NCBI GenBank assembly: GCA_022823465.1
Contig: JAJEHX010000036.1
Span: forward strand, 1-51,228
DNA from: Candidatus Latescibacterota bacterium
GTDB taxonomy: Bacteria > JAAXHH01
DNA: 51,228 nt
Reading direction: 5' to 3'
This document shows positions 42,200-51,228 of this stretch, in pieces. The position numbers and the translations under genes were made by a program. Positions within the stretch are counted from its first letter, which is position 1; each line of letters begins with the position of its first letter. The notes under the pieces were generated by a model that did no database searches, had not been told where the DNA came from, and saw nothing but the letters and a program-made list of their open reading frames with translations.

Positions 42200-45100
42200 C
42201 TACTTCCCGTTCCCGCTTCCGTTCCAGCGTCCGCCGGTCCGTCTCCGGCCGTTCATCTCCACCGGTTTCCATCCGCTTTCACCGCTGTGCACGGGAGCGC
42301 CGGCCAGTCGAACGCGCTTCGCATCGATTGATTCGCGCATCGTCTTCAGCATTTCATCCGAGGGCCTGACGCGGAAATCACTCCCCGCCTTGACGCCGAC
42401 CTCGCCATGCTCGGTTGTAGACACCTCGAGCACCACGTCGCAGTTCCCCGGGTAGTTGCCCAGCACGTTCTTGAGCGATGCGAGGTTTTCATCCTCGACT
42501 TGTTCAAGTTCCATGGTCACCACGACGGATCGGGCCAGCTTGTCCCGGGCATCCGTCAGCGATATAATCTCGGAAGCGATGACCTTGTTGTCCTCTTCCT
42601 TTTTCGATATGTGTCCGTGCACGAGGATCAGCGCGTCAATGGTCACGAGATCCCGATACAGGGCGTACGGTTCCGAAAAGACGAGCACCTCGCCCGACCC
42701 GGAGAAGTCTTCGATCGTGACGAAGGCCATGGTCTTGCCGTTCCGGTCCACGATGGGCTTGATCTCGGTCACGATACCGCCGACCACGACGCTGTCCTGC
42801 CGGCTGTTGGCGTGGTCGAGACGCCGCATCTCCGCCGACGTGAACGCCCGGATGTCTTCCTCGTATTCCTTCAGTGGATGCCCCGTCACGTAGAACCCGA
42901 GCAGTTCCTTCTCGAAGCCCAGTTCCTGGCTCGCCGGCCACCGGGCGACAATAGGCAGCACGGGCCTGTGTATCTCCAGTCCGGCGCCCGGTCCCGTCGC
43001 CTCGAGATCAAAAAGGGAGGTCTGGCCCTTTTCCCGGTCGTTCTGGCGGGTCTGCGCCCCTTCGATGACCGTGTCGAGCACGTCCATGAACTGCGCCCGG
43101 TGCCCCTCGAGGCTGTCGCAGGCGCCGGCCTGTATCAGGCTTTCGAGCACCCGCTTGTTGACGAGCCGCAGATCGATGTGCTCGCAAAGCCCGAATACGT
43201 CTTCGAAGGACCCATGTTCCTCCCTCGCCTCGACGATGGATTCCACCGCGGACTGCCCCACGTTCTTTATCGCACAGAGCCCGAACCGGATGGCATCGCC
43301 TTCCACGCCGAAGGTTTTGTCGCTTCTGTTGACGTCCGGCGGCCGCACCTCGATGCCCATCTTCCGGCATTCGTTGATCAGCACGACGATTTCCTCGGTA
43401 TTAGACATCGTATTTGACAGCAGCGCGGCCATGAACGGCACCGGGTAGTGCACCTTCAGGTAGGCTTCCTGAAAGGCGAGGACGGCGTATCCGGCCGAGT
43501 GGCTCTTGTTGAACGCGTAACCGCCGAAATATTCGATCAGGCCGAATACTTCCTCCGCGATACTCTTCTCGATGCCGTTCCCGACGGCGCCGTCGACGAA
43601 ATTCCGCCGTTCTTCGGCCATGACTTCGGGCTGCTTCTTGGCCATGGCCTTCCGGAGGAAATCCGCCCGGCCCAGGGTATAACCCGCCATGTCCCGGGCG
43701 ATCTGCATCGCCTGCTCCTGGTAGACGATGAGGCCGTAGGTCTCCTTCAGGGCCGTCTCCATCCCGGCGTGGTGATAGGTGACGTCCTTGCGCCCGTGCT
43801 TGCGGTCGATGTAGTCGTCCACCACGCCGCCGTTCAGGGGGCCCGGCCGGCAGAGCGCGTTCATGGCGATCAGGTCGTCGACGCCGTCCGGCCGCAGGCG
43901 CCTCAGGAATTCGTGCAGCCAGCCGCTGTGGAACTGGAAGATCCCCGTGGTCTCGCCCCGGCGGAACAGGTTCAGGGTCTTCGGATCATCTAAGGGAATG
44001 TCATTCAGTTCGATTACATCGCCTGTCGTCTCCTTGATCATCGCTATGGCGTCCTGGATCACCGACAGGTTCTGCAGCCCCAGGAAGTCCATCTTCGGCA
44101 GGCCGATGTCCTCCATGAGTTCGCCGGGATACTGGGTGACGATCGTATCCTTGTTGCTCGGCTTGTACAGCGGCACGTAGTCGGTCAGTTCGCCCGGCGT
44201 GATCACTACGCCCGCCGCGTGGACGGAAGCGTGGCGCGCGAGACCTTCGAGGGTCTTCGCGTACTGGATCAACTGGCTTTCCGTGCCGCCGCCATCGGCC
44301 ATCTGCTTCAGTTCCGGGACCTGGTCGATGGCCCGGTCGAGGGTGATCTTCAGTTCGGTGGGAACCAGCTTGGCCACGCGGTCCACGTCGCCGTAGGACA
44401 TGCCGAGGACGCGCCCCACGTCGCGGATCGCCGCCTTGGCCCCCATGGTCCCGAAGGTGATGATCTGGGCCACGCTGTTCTTGCCGTACTTCTCCACCAC
44501 GTAGTTGATGACCTTGTCCCGTTCCCGGTCCGCGAGATCGATGTCGATATCGGGCATGCTGACGCGCTCGGGATTCAGGAAGCGTTCGAAGAGCAGTCCG
44601 TAACTGATGGGGTCGATATTCGTGATGCCCAGCACGTAGGCGACCATGCACCCCAGGCCGGAGCCCCGTGTCATCAGAGGGATGCCCTGTTCCGCGGCGA
44701 ACCGGGCGATATCCTCCACGATCAGGAAGTAACTCGGGTAGCCCATCTGGCTGATGACGCCCAGTTCGTATTCGAGCCGCGCCTTCAGTTCGGGCGTGAC
44801 AGTGTCGTAACGCGCCGCCATCCCATCGAAGGACAGCTTGCGCAGGTAGGCGTCCGCGCTGTCATATCCTTCCGGCAATGGAAAGTGGGGGAACTTGAAC
44901 TGGCCCATTTCCAGTTCGAAATTGATCGACTCGGCGATGGATACCGTGTTCGCCAGGGCGCCTGAAACATGGCCGAACAGCTGGCCCATCTCATCGGCGG
45001 TTTTGAAATAGAGGGAGTCGGTGGCGAATCTGAGCCGCTTGGGGTCGTTCAGTTCCTTGCCGGTCTGGATGCAGACCAGCACATCCTGGGCGGGCGCGTC

Positions 45101-45748
45101 GTCCCGATTGAGGTAATGGGCGTCGTTGGTCGCGACGATCGGGAGGTCGAATTCCCGGGAGAAGTCGATCATCGCGTTGTTGATGGGCTTGTCGAATTCC
45201 AGCCCGTGATCCTGGATCTCCAGGTAGAAATTGGATCCGAAGATTTCCTTGAGTTGCCCGCACTTCGTCCTCGCCTGGTCGATCTGGCCGTCCACCACCA
45301 GGTTGGCGAGCGGGCCCTTGGCGCAGGCGGACAGGGCGATCAGCCCTTCGCTGTGCTTCTCCAGCAACTCCATGTCCACGCGCGGCTTGTAGTAGAATCC
45401 CTCGAGGTATCCGGCAGAGGTGAGCTTCATCAGGTTCCGGTAACCCGCGGCGTTCTGGGCGAGTACGACGAAATGGGTCGTCTGGTCGGCCCGTTCGCCG
45501 CCCCGGATCGGACGCTTTTCCTTCCGGCTTCCCGGCGCGACGTACAACTCGCAGCCGATGATCGGCTGGAGTCCCGCGTCCCTGACCGTCTTGTAAAACT
45601 CCACGGCGCCGAACATGTTGCCATGATCGGTCATGGCAATGGCGGGCATATCGTAGGCTTTGGCGGTTCGGGCGAGATCCTCGATGCGGCTGGCGCCGTC
45701 GAGCAGGCTGTAATGGGTGTGATTGTGCAGGTGTACGAAAGAGGACAC
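42200..45748 (-). CDS. dnaE: DNA polymerase III alpha subunit
   Basis: A full-length 1182-residue replicative polymerase. The N-terminal PHP domain starts FVHLHNHTHYSLLDGASRIEDL, the catalytic Asp motif is MPDIDIDLADRERD, and an OB-fold (VVVGGIVTEIKPIVDRNG) stands near the C-terminus. The start is GTG with a weak AAGGG site. It synthesises most of the chromosome with the beta clamp. No accessory polymerase genes are adjacent. Confidence 0.97.
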   Translation of the reverse strand: MSSFVHLHNHTHYSLLDGASRIEDLARTAKAYDMPAIAMTDHGNMFGAVEFYKTVRDAGLQPIIGCELYVAPGSRKEKRPIRGGERADQTTHFVVLAQNAAGYRNLMKLTSAGYLEGFYYKPRVDMELLEKHSEGLIALSACAKGPLANLVVDGQIDQARTKCGQLKEIFGSNFYLEIQDHGLEFDKPINNAMIDFSREFDLPIVATNDAHYLNRDDAPAQDVLVCIQTGKELNDPKRLRFATDSLYFKTADEMGQLFGHVSGALANTVSIAESINFELEMGQFKFPHFPLPEGYDSADAYLRKLSFDGMAARYDTVTPELKARLEYELGVISQMGYPSYFLIVEDIARFAAEQGIPLMTRGSGLGCMVAYVLGITNIDPISYGLLFERFLNPERVSMPDIDIDLADRERDKVINYVVEKYGKNSVAQIITFGTMGAKAAIRDVGRVLGMSYGDVDRVAKLVPTELKITLDRAIDQVPELKQMADGGGTESQLIQYAKTLEGLARHASVHAAGVVITPGELTDYVPLYKPSNKDTIVTQYPGELMEDIGLPKMDFLGLQNLSVIQDAIAMIKETTGDVIELNDIPLDDPKTLNLFRRGETTGIFQFHSGWLHEFLRRLRPDGVDDLIAMNALCRPGPLNGGVVDDYIDRKHGRKDVTYHHAGMETALKETYGLIVYQEQAMQIARDMAGYTLGRADFLRKAMAKKQPEVMAEERRNFVDGAVGNGIEKSIAEEVFGLIEYFGGYAFNKSHSAGYAVLAFQEAYLKVHYPVPFMAALLSNTMSNTEEIVVLINECRKMGIEVRPPDVNRSDKTFGVEGDAIRFGLCAIKNVGQSAVESIVEAREEHGSFEDVFGLCEHIDLRLVNKRVLESLIQAGACDSLEGHRAQFMDVLDTVIEGAQTRQNDREKGQTSLFDLEATGPGAGLEIHRPVLPIVARWPASQELGFEKELLGFYVTGHPLKEYEEDIRAFTSAEMRRLDHANSRQDSVVVGGIVTEIKPIVDRNGKTMAFVTIEDFSGSGEVLVFSEPYALYRDLVTIDALILVHGHISKKEEDNKVIASEIISLTDARDKLARSVVVTMELEQVEDENLASLKNVLGNYPGNCDVVLEVSTTEHGEVGVKAGSDFRVRPSDEMLKTMRESIDAKRVRLAGAPVHSGESGWKPVEMNGRRRTGGRWNGSGNGK

Positions 45749-46089
45749 GGGGTTCGCCCTTCAGGCAGGTTCCGCGGTTCACCTGGTGTGGACGGGCGCG
45801 GTACCGCCTCTTGAAATGCTGATGGGTCTGGATGGCAGGAAAGTTCGTACCAAGCTTACAATGGAAAAATAGGTTGATAAGAAGCGTAGGCGCAAGGTAT
45901 TTTACGTTTTTTTCGATCGCCTTTGAACGCGTGGTGCATGAAGTTGGGAAGGGCCTCGAACCGTCGGGCGATTTGACCGGTTCGCGACCTGTTTAGTGAA
46001 AGGTTCCGGGCGCGATATTCCATTGATTTCATGCGCCGGTTTCATGCACCGGTATCCATTCCGCGGGTCCGGAGAGTCACAGAATAGTC
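45749..46089. other. divergent intergenic region between dnaE and serA
   Basis: 341 bases expected to hold both promoters. A TTGACC box at 45973 is the best -35 candidate for serA, but no matching -10 is convincing. A short direct repeat TTTCATGCRCCGGT occurs twice at about 46027-46053. No RNA gene or hairpin of note is visible. Confidence 0.5.
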
Positions 46090-47721
46090 ATGCATCGCAT
46101 CATCGTCCTCGATAAACTGGCCCGTGAAGGGCTCGATCGGCTCGACCGGGCGGAAGGCGTAACCTACGACGTGCGCACCGGTCTCGGCGGTGAAGCGCTG
46201 CGCGAGGCCCTCCTGGAATACGACGGGGCCATCTGCCGAAGCGAAGCGAAGATCACCGCAGAGGTCCTGGCTGGCAGCCGGCGCCTTCGCGGCATCGTCC
46301 GCGCGGGCGTGGGGACGGACAACATCGACCGGGAGGCCGCGACCCGCCAGGGCATCGTGGTCATGAATACGCCCACCGGCAATACGCTCAGCACGGCGGA
46401 ACACGCTTTTACCCTCATGGCGGCCCTTTCGCGCAACATTGCGCCGGCGTCCAGGAGTCTCATGGAAGGACGGTGGGACCGCGGCTCATTCACGGGCGTC
46501 CAACTGGCGGGCAAGACCCTGGGCATCGTCGGCATGGGCCGCATCGGACGGGAAGTCGCCGCGCGGGCGAAGGCCTTTGCCATGCGCGTCATCGGTTTCG
46601 ATCCCTTTCTGTCGCCCGAACAGGCCGCCAAACTGGGCGTGGAATACATGGGCGACGTGCGCGATCTGTTGCCCGAGGTGGATTACCTGACGGTGCACAC
46701 GCCCCTCACGCCGGAGACGCGCCACCTTATCAGCCACGGGGAAATCGACCTGTTGAAACCGGGGGCGCGGCTGGTCAATTGCGCCCGCGGGGGAATTTAC
46801 GACGAGGACGCGTTGATAAAGGGTCTCGAAAGCGGCAAACTGGCCGGTGTGGCACTGGACGTCTATGAGGAAGAACCCTGCGTCGACAGTCCGCTGTTCA
46901 ATATGCCCGGCGTACTGTGTACCCCCCATCTCGGGGCGAGCACGGAAGAGGCGCAGGCCGACGTCGCGGTGGAAGCCGTGGACCTGCTGGCCAACTTCCT
47001 GGTCACGGGCGAAGTCCGCCACGCCGTGAACGCCGTCGCCATCGATTCGAACACGTTCCAGGCGCTGGGCGGCTATCTCGACGTGGCCTACCGGCTGGGG
47101 GTCCTGCTTTCCCAGTGGCACAGCGGCGGTCCGCGGGCGTGCCGCCTCACCTACCGGGGCAAGGTCGTCGACGAAAACACGCGCCTGCTCACCTCCGCCT
47201 TCTGCGCGGGACTGCTCGAACACGCCCTCGACGAAGAAGTCAACATCATCAACGGCGAGATGCTGCTCCGGGAGCGAGGTATCCACCTGAACGAAGAAAC
47301 CCGAAGCGCGGCCGGATTCTTCACCTCGGCCATCAGCGCGGAAATCGATTGTGGTGACGAGACCTACCGGGCCGACGGAACGGTGTTCGGCAACAACATG
47401 CCGCGGTTGATCCGCCTGGGCGAACATCGCATGGAGGCTTACCTGGACGGCAATCTCCTGATCTTCAATCACAGCGACGTCCCCGGCATCATCGGCGCCA
47501 TCGGCGACACGTTCGGGAGGTACGAAGTCAACATCGCCCAGATGGCCGTGGGTCGGCTGGGGAATGAACCCGGAGGAAAGGCGGTGGGCGTGCTGAACCT
47601 GGACGACGTCCCGCCCCAGGAGTCCATCGACGAGATCCTGCGCCATCCGGCCATCAACAACGCGCGGTTTATTCGACTGCCGGCCCACGGGGCCCTGCCG
47701 CCCTGGATGCCGGGGCGATGA
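46090..47721 (+). CDS. serA: D-3-phosphoglycerate dehydrogenase
   Basis: A 543-residue enzyme, first step of serine synthesis. The NAD-binding motif is GIVGMGRIGREVA; catalytic Arg, Glu and His lie in NCARGG, DVYEEEP and TPHLGAST. An intervening (ASB) domain and a C-terminal ACT domain (NHSDVPGIIGAIGDTFGRYEVNIAQM) follow, as in long-form SerA enzymes regulated by serine. GGAGAG precedes the ATG by about 13 bases. Confidence 0.95.
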   Translation: MHRIIVLDKLAREGLDRLDRAEGVTYDVRTGLGGEALREALLEYDGAICRSEAKITAEVLAGSRRLRGIVRAGVGTDNIDREAATRQGIVVMNTPTGNTLSTAEHAFTLMAALSRNIAPASRSLMEGRWDRGSFTGVQLAGKTLGIVGMGRIGREVAARAKAFAMRVIGFDPFLSPEQAAKLGVEYMGDVRDLLPEVDYLTVHTPLTPETRHLISHGEIDLLKPGARLVNCARGGIYDEDALIKGLESGKLAGVALDVYEEEPCVDSPLFNMPGVLCTPHLGASTEEAQADVAVEAVDLLANFLVTGEVRHAVNAVAIDSNTFQALGGYLDVAYRLGVLLSQWHSGGPRACRLTYRGKVVDENTRLLTSAFCAGLLEHALDEEVNIINGEMLLRERGIHLNEETRSAAGFFTSAISAEIDCGDETYRADGTVFGNNMPRLIRLGEHRMEAYLDGNLLIFNHSDVPGIIGAIGDTFGRYEVNIAQMAVGRLGNEPGGKAVGVLNLDDVPPQESIDEILRHPAINNARFIRLPAHGALPPWMPGR

Positions 47722-47849
47722 TGGATTGAAGGAAACGGGCGTTTAAAGGTAATACAGAGTCTATTCAGGTTGGATGCGAAGTATTGGACTCAGCAACGCG
47801 TCGCGACGATTTGGCGGCGACCGGCAGCATTGTACCGGAGACGGAACCC

Positions 47850-48611
47850 ATGACCAAACTCAGCGTCAACTTAAACAAGGTGGCCCTATTGCGGAACACG
47901 CGCGTGCACGGCGTACCGAGCGTGACAGGCGCGGGACGCACCGCCATCGAGGCCGGGGCCTACGGCATCACGGTGCACCCGCGACCCGACCAGCGGCACA
48001 TCACGCCGGGCGACGTGGACGACCTGGCCGAGCTCCTGAAGGACTACCCGGACATCGAATACAATATCGAGGGCAATCCCTTCCACCAGGTCATGGATAT
48101 CGTTCGAAAGGTCCGGCCCACCCAGGCGACCCTGGTTCCGGACGATCCGGACGCCTTCACCTCGGACCATGGCTGGGACGTAAAGGCCAACGCCGAGCGC
48201 CTCAAACCGTTCATCGCGGAGCTGAAGGACCTCGGTTGCCGCGTCAGCCTCTTCATGGACGCGGACCTGGAACAGATCGAACGTGTGCCCGGGATCGGCG
48301 CCGACAGGATCGAACTATATACCGAGCCCTATGCCGTGTCTTTCGCGGAGGGAGCGGAACAGATGCGGCCCGTCCTGTCGGCCTTTGCCGAGGCGGCCGG
48401 GCATGCCCACGAGATCGGCCTGGGCGTCAACGCCGGCCACGATCTCAACCTGGACAACCTGGCGTTGTTCTGCGGCACCGTGCCAAACGTACTCGAGGTC
48501 TCCATCGGCCACGCGCTGGTCGCCGACGCCCTGGACATGGGGTTGAAAGACGCCGTGGGGGCCTACCTTGCCGAACTTGAAAAAGCGGAAGTGATTTCCA
48601 CCGGTTCCTGA
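47850..48611 (+). CDS. pdxJ: pyridoxine 5-phosphate synthase
   Basis: A 253-residue PdxJ that condenses 1-deoxyxylulose 5-phosphate with amino-acetone phosphate to make vitamin B6. Motifs: KLSVNLNKVALLRNTR, ITVHPRPDQRHI, EYNIEGNP, SLFMDAD and GLGVNAGHDLNL. The ATG at 47850 follows GGAG and starts the family's first strand; an earlier start at 47784 adds 22 unlike residues. Confidence 0.95.
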   Translation: MTKLSVNLNKVALLRNTRVHGVPSVTGAGRTAIEAGAYGITVHPRPDQRHITPGDVDDLAELLKDYPDIEYNIEGNPFHQVMDIVRKVRPTQATLVPDDPDAFTSDHGWDVKANAERLKPFIAELKDLGCRVSLFMDADLEQIERVPGIGADRIELYTEPYAVSFAEGAEQMRPVLSAFAEAAGHAHEIGLGVNAGHDLNLDNLALFCGTVPNVLEVSIGHALVADALDMGLKDAVGAYLAELEKAEVISTGS

Positions 48612-48701
48612 GCGCAGGGACCTTTACTATATTGAGCGTATGAAATCTGAATTGATCGAATTCATCCGAACCCAAAACAGTTTCCCCTGGAGGTTGTTTA
48701 C

Positions 48702-50216
48702 ATGAAAATCCGATTTGCGCGGTACATCCCACTGGTGATCGCGATCCTCGCGCTGTCCGGCCCTGCGCAGTCCCAGGACCTGGCCGCCTTCGAGAAGAAC
48801 GTGACCGAATTCACGCTCGAGAATGGACTGACCTTCATCGTGGTGGAGAACCATGACGCCCCCGTGGTATCGTTCCTGACCTACGCGGACGTCGGCTCCG
48901 TGGACGAGGTCAAGGGGATTACCGGCCTGGCCCACGTCTTCGAGCACATGGCCTTCAAGGGTACGACCACCATCGGCGCGAAGGACCTGGAAGCCGAATA
49001 CGCGGCCATGGAGAAGGTGGACGAGATCTTCGCGGACCTGCGCCGCGAGCGGCACAAGGGCCACCAGGCCGATCCCGAACGCTTGGCCAGCCTCCAACAG
49101 GCCTTCGAAGACGCCCAGAAGGCGGCCAGGGAGTTCGCCCAGTCCAATGCCATGGACGAAGCCATCGACCGGGCGGGCGGTGCGGGGTTGAACGCGACGA
49201 CAAGCGTGGACGCCACCCGGTATTTCTATAGCCTGCCGTCGAACAAGATCGAGCTGTTTTTCTCTCTGGAGTCCAATCGTTTCCTGGACCCGGTCCTCCG
49301 CGAGTTCTTTATCGAGCGGGACGTGGTCAAGGAGGAGCGGAGGATGCGCACGGAAAGCAGTCCGGTCGGGCGCTTACTGGAAGAGATGCTGGCGACGGCG
49401 TTCAAAGCTCATCCCTACGGCGAACCCACGGTCGGCCACATGTCCGATCTGGATTCCATGACCCGCAAGGAAGCGATGGACTTCTTCAACCGGTACTATG
49501 GACCGGCCAACCTGACGATACTCGTCTCGGGGGACGCGGACCCGGCGCACGTCAAGGAGCTGGCGCGCACGTATTTCGATCGCCTTCCCGCCAGGCCCGC
49601 CACGGAACCGGTAGAAACGATCGAACCACCGCAAGTGGCCGAACGGCGCATCGTCATGGAAGACAAGTCGCAGCCCGTGCTGCTGATGGGCTATCACAAG
49701 GTTGACGTAAAACACGAAGACGACCTGGTGTTCAACGTGATGTCCGATATCCTGGGAAGCGGCCGGACAAGCCGGTTGTACACCTCCCTGGTAAAGGATC
49801 AGAAGATCGCGGTCAACGCTTCGTCCTTTACGGATTTCCCCGGCAGCAAATACCCGAACATGATGGTGTTTTTCGCCTTTCCCAGCAAAGACCATACGGC
49901 GGCGGACTGTGAAGCGGCTATCGAAGAGGAGATCGAGCGGATAAGAAACGAAGAGGTGACCGAAGAGGAACTCTCCAGGGCGAAAGTCCGGGCCCGCGTG
50001 AACCTGATCCGCCAGCTAGACTCCAACATGGGGCTGGCGCTGCAGATGGCTTACTTTCACGTACTGACGGGAGACTGGCGAAACCTGTTCCACAGCATTG
50101 ACCGGATCAATGAAGTGACCGCCGAAGATATCAAGCGCGTGGCCAATGAGTACCTGGAGCCCAGGAACCGGACGGTGGCTTCAATCGTGACGATGGAAGA
50201 TGAATCTTCGGAATAG
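48702..50216 (+). CDS. M16 family zinc peptidase (catalytic subunit)
   Basis: A 504-residue periplasmic protein with a signal peptide (about 1-25). The inverted zinc motif HVFEH (His78, Glu81, His82) and distal VVKEERRM mark an active M16 peptidase. A coiled-coil insert at about 100-145 separates the motif from the rest of the first half. GGAGG precedes the ATG. The next gene encodes a partner without zinc site, the usual heterodimer plan. Confidence 0.92.
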   Translation: MKIRFARYIPLVIAILALSGPAQSQDLAAFEKNVTEFTLENGLTFIVVENHDAPVVSFLTYADVGSVDEVKGITGLAHVFEHMAFKGTTTIGAKDLEAEYAAMEKVDEIFADLRRERHKGHQADPERLASLQQAFEDAQKAAREFAQSNAMDEAIDRAGGAGLNATTSVDATRYFYSLPSNKIELFFSLESNRFLDPVLREFFIERDVVKEERRMRTESSPVGRLLEEMLATAFKAHPYGEPTVGHMSDLDSMTRKEAMDFFNRYYGPANLTILVSGDADPAHVKELARTYFDRLPARPATEPVETIEPPQVAERRIVMEDKSQPVLLMGYHKVDVKHEDDLVFNVMSDILGSGRTSRLYTSLVKDQKIAVNASSFTDFPGSKYPNMMVFFAFPSKDHTAADCEAAIEEEIERIRNEEVTEEELSRAKVRARVNLIRQLDSNMGLALQMAYFHVLTGDWRNLFHSIDRINEVTAEDIKRVANEYLEPRNRTVASIVTMEDESSE

Positions 50217-50292
50217 CATGTGGCCGGCAACGCGAATGACTGAATCACGGTCGACTCGATTATCCCTGGCACTGAACACAGGAGTTGAACTC

Positions 50293-51228
50293 ATGCGCAG
50301 TACCCCTTTGAAGATCGTCCTCGCCGGCCTGTTGATGGCCGGCCTGTTCACACCGGCCATGACAGTAAGTGCCCAGCAGGACTACAGAGAACTGGAATAC
50401 CCTCCGCTCAATGATATCGAAACCCCTACGCCCACACGGGTCGTCCTGGATAACGGGATCATCCTGTACCTGGTGGAAGACCGTCGGCTGCCCATGATCA
50501 ACCTGAGCGCGCGCATCGGCGTGGGCGCCGTAAACGAACCGGCGGATAAGATCGGCCTCGCCGGGATTACGGGTTCGGTAATGCGTACGGGAGGATCCAC
50601 GAGTATGTCGGGCGACGAGATCGACGAAACGCTGGAAGGCATCGGGGCATCCGTGGAGACGAACATCGGATCGGTTTCCGGTTCCGCCTTCATGTCGGTC
50701 CTGAAGGACAACGTGGATACCGTATTGCCCATCCTTGCGGACATTCTCATGAATCCCGCCTTCCCGGACGACAAGATCGAACTCGCGAAGGTTTCCGCCA
50801 GGTCTGTCATCGCCCGTCGTAACGACGACCCGACCAACATGGGCTTCCGGGAATTCACCAAACTGATCTACGGGGCGGAGAGCGTATACGCCCGGCACTC
50901 CGAATATGCCACCATCGACGCCATTACCCGGGACGACCTGGTGGCCTTTCACCAGGCCTGGTACCATCCGGACAATACCATGCTCGGCGTGTGGGGAGAT
51001 TTCGACACGGACGAGATGGTAAAGAAGATCTCCGAAGTCTTCGGAGGATGGATGAAAGCCGGGTTCGAGCGTCCTGAACTGCCCGGTGTCGACTATACCT
51101 TCGACAGTTCGGTCAACTACATCGAAAAAGACGATATCAACCAGAGTACGGTCGTCCTCGGCCACATCGGCGGCCTTATGAGCAATCCCGATTACTTCGC
51201 CCTGAGGGTCATGAACGATATCCTCAGC
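50293..51228 (+). CDS. M16 family peptidase-like partner, partial
   Basis: The first 312 residues of a second M16 protein; the frame is open to the window end. It has a signal peptide and the VLDNGIILYLVEDRRLPMINL start of the family, but GLAGITGSVMRTGG replaces the HxxEH zinc motif, so it is probably the non-catalytic subunit. GGAG lies eight bases before the ATG. Gap to the catalytic gene is 76 bases. Confidence 0.88.
   Translation, partial: MRSTPLKIVLAGLLMAGLFTPAMTVSAQQDYRELEYPPLNDIETPTPTRVVLDNGIILYLVEDRRLPMINLSARIGVGAVNEPADKIGLAGITGSVMRTGGSTSMSGDEIDETLEGIGASVETNIGSVSGSAFMSVLKDNVDTVLPILADILMNPAFPDDKIELAKVSARSVIARRNDDPTNMGFREFTKLIYGAESVYARHSEYATIDAITRDDLVAFHQAWYHPDNTMLGVWGDFDTDEMVKKISEVFGGWMKAGFERPELPGVDYTFDSSVNYIEKDDINQSTVVLGHIGGLMSNPDYFALRVMNDILS

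Overview
The window reads as one contig from a Gram-negative bacterium. It has outer-membrane barrels, lipoproteins, a HlyD-type adaptor, Tat and Sec signals and c-type cytochromes. Gene content (GH116, galactonate-dehydratase-like enolase, DUF3830, MacB-type permeases, M16 pair) suggests an uncultivated FCB-like lineage such as Latescibacterota or Gemmatimonadota relatives. That placement is an inference, because no rRNA or tRNA gene is visible.

Region 1 (about 1-14,500), mostly AT-rich by eye, is a candidate biosynthetic island for a modified ribosomal peptide (RiPP). It holds an S41-like periplasmic protein with Cys at the nucleophile position, a 56-residue precursor peptide with the core CDLWLCQPVWCDLWEC, a radical SAM/SPASM maturase, a subtilase-DUF1611-like fusion, an acyl carrier protein, an ABC exporter, a BtrH-like/GT-A fusion and a GT4 glycosyltransferase. 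The precursor gene is bracketed by a perfect 25-bp inverted repeat. A host-like FtsX/MacB permease (4636-7065) interrupts the AT-rich block. The inferred route is: maturase crosslinks the Cys/Trp core, the glycosyltransferases and the ACP/BtrH pair decorate it, the cytoplasmic subtilase removes the leader, and the ABC protein exports the product.

Region 2 (14,577-20,088) holds a HlyD-like adaptor, a MacB-type ATPase, an ABC-2 ATPase/permease pair, two gene remnants and a small toxin-antitoxin-like pair.

Region 3 (20,144-29,001, minus strand) is metabolic: GH116 glycosidase with a Cys-rich insertion, AGCS sodium symporter, peptidoglycan amidase, enolase-superfamily dehydratase, lipoprotein MsrB and GlyA.

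Region 4 (29,398-42,044) carries a small coiled-coil membrane protein, a divergent Nramp-like transporter, a Tat-exported phosphoesterase, a PHP protein, a pentaheme cytochrome next to a cytochrome-barrel fusion, a DUF3830 protein, two paralogous barrels and a lipoprotein with eight Ig-like domains and a DM13-like end.

Region 5 (42,200-51,228) is core genome: dnaE (minus), then serA, pdxJ and an M16 peptidase pair whose second member runs off the window. Several intergenic tandem repeats and hairpins are listed separately. No CRISPR array, transposase, integrase or reverse transcriptase is visible, and the RiPP region has no recognisable transcription regulator.
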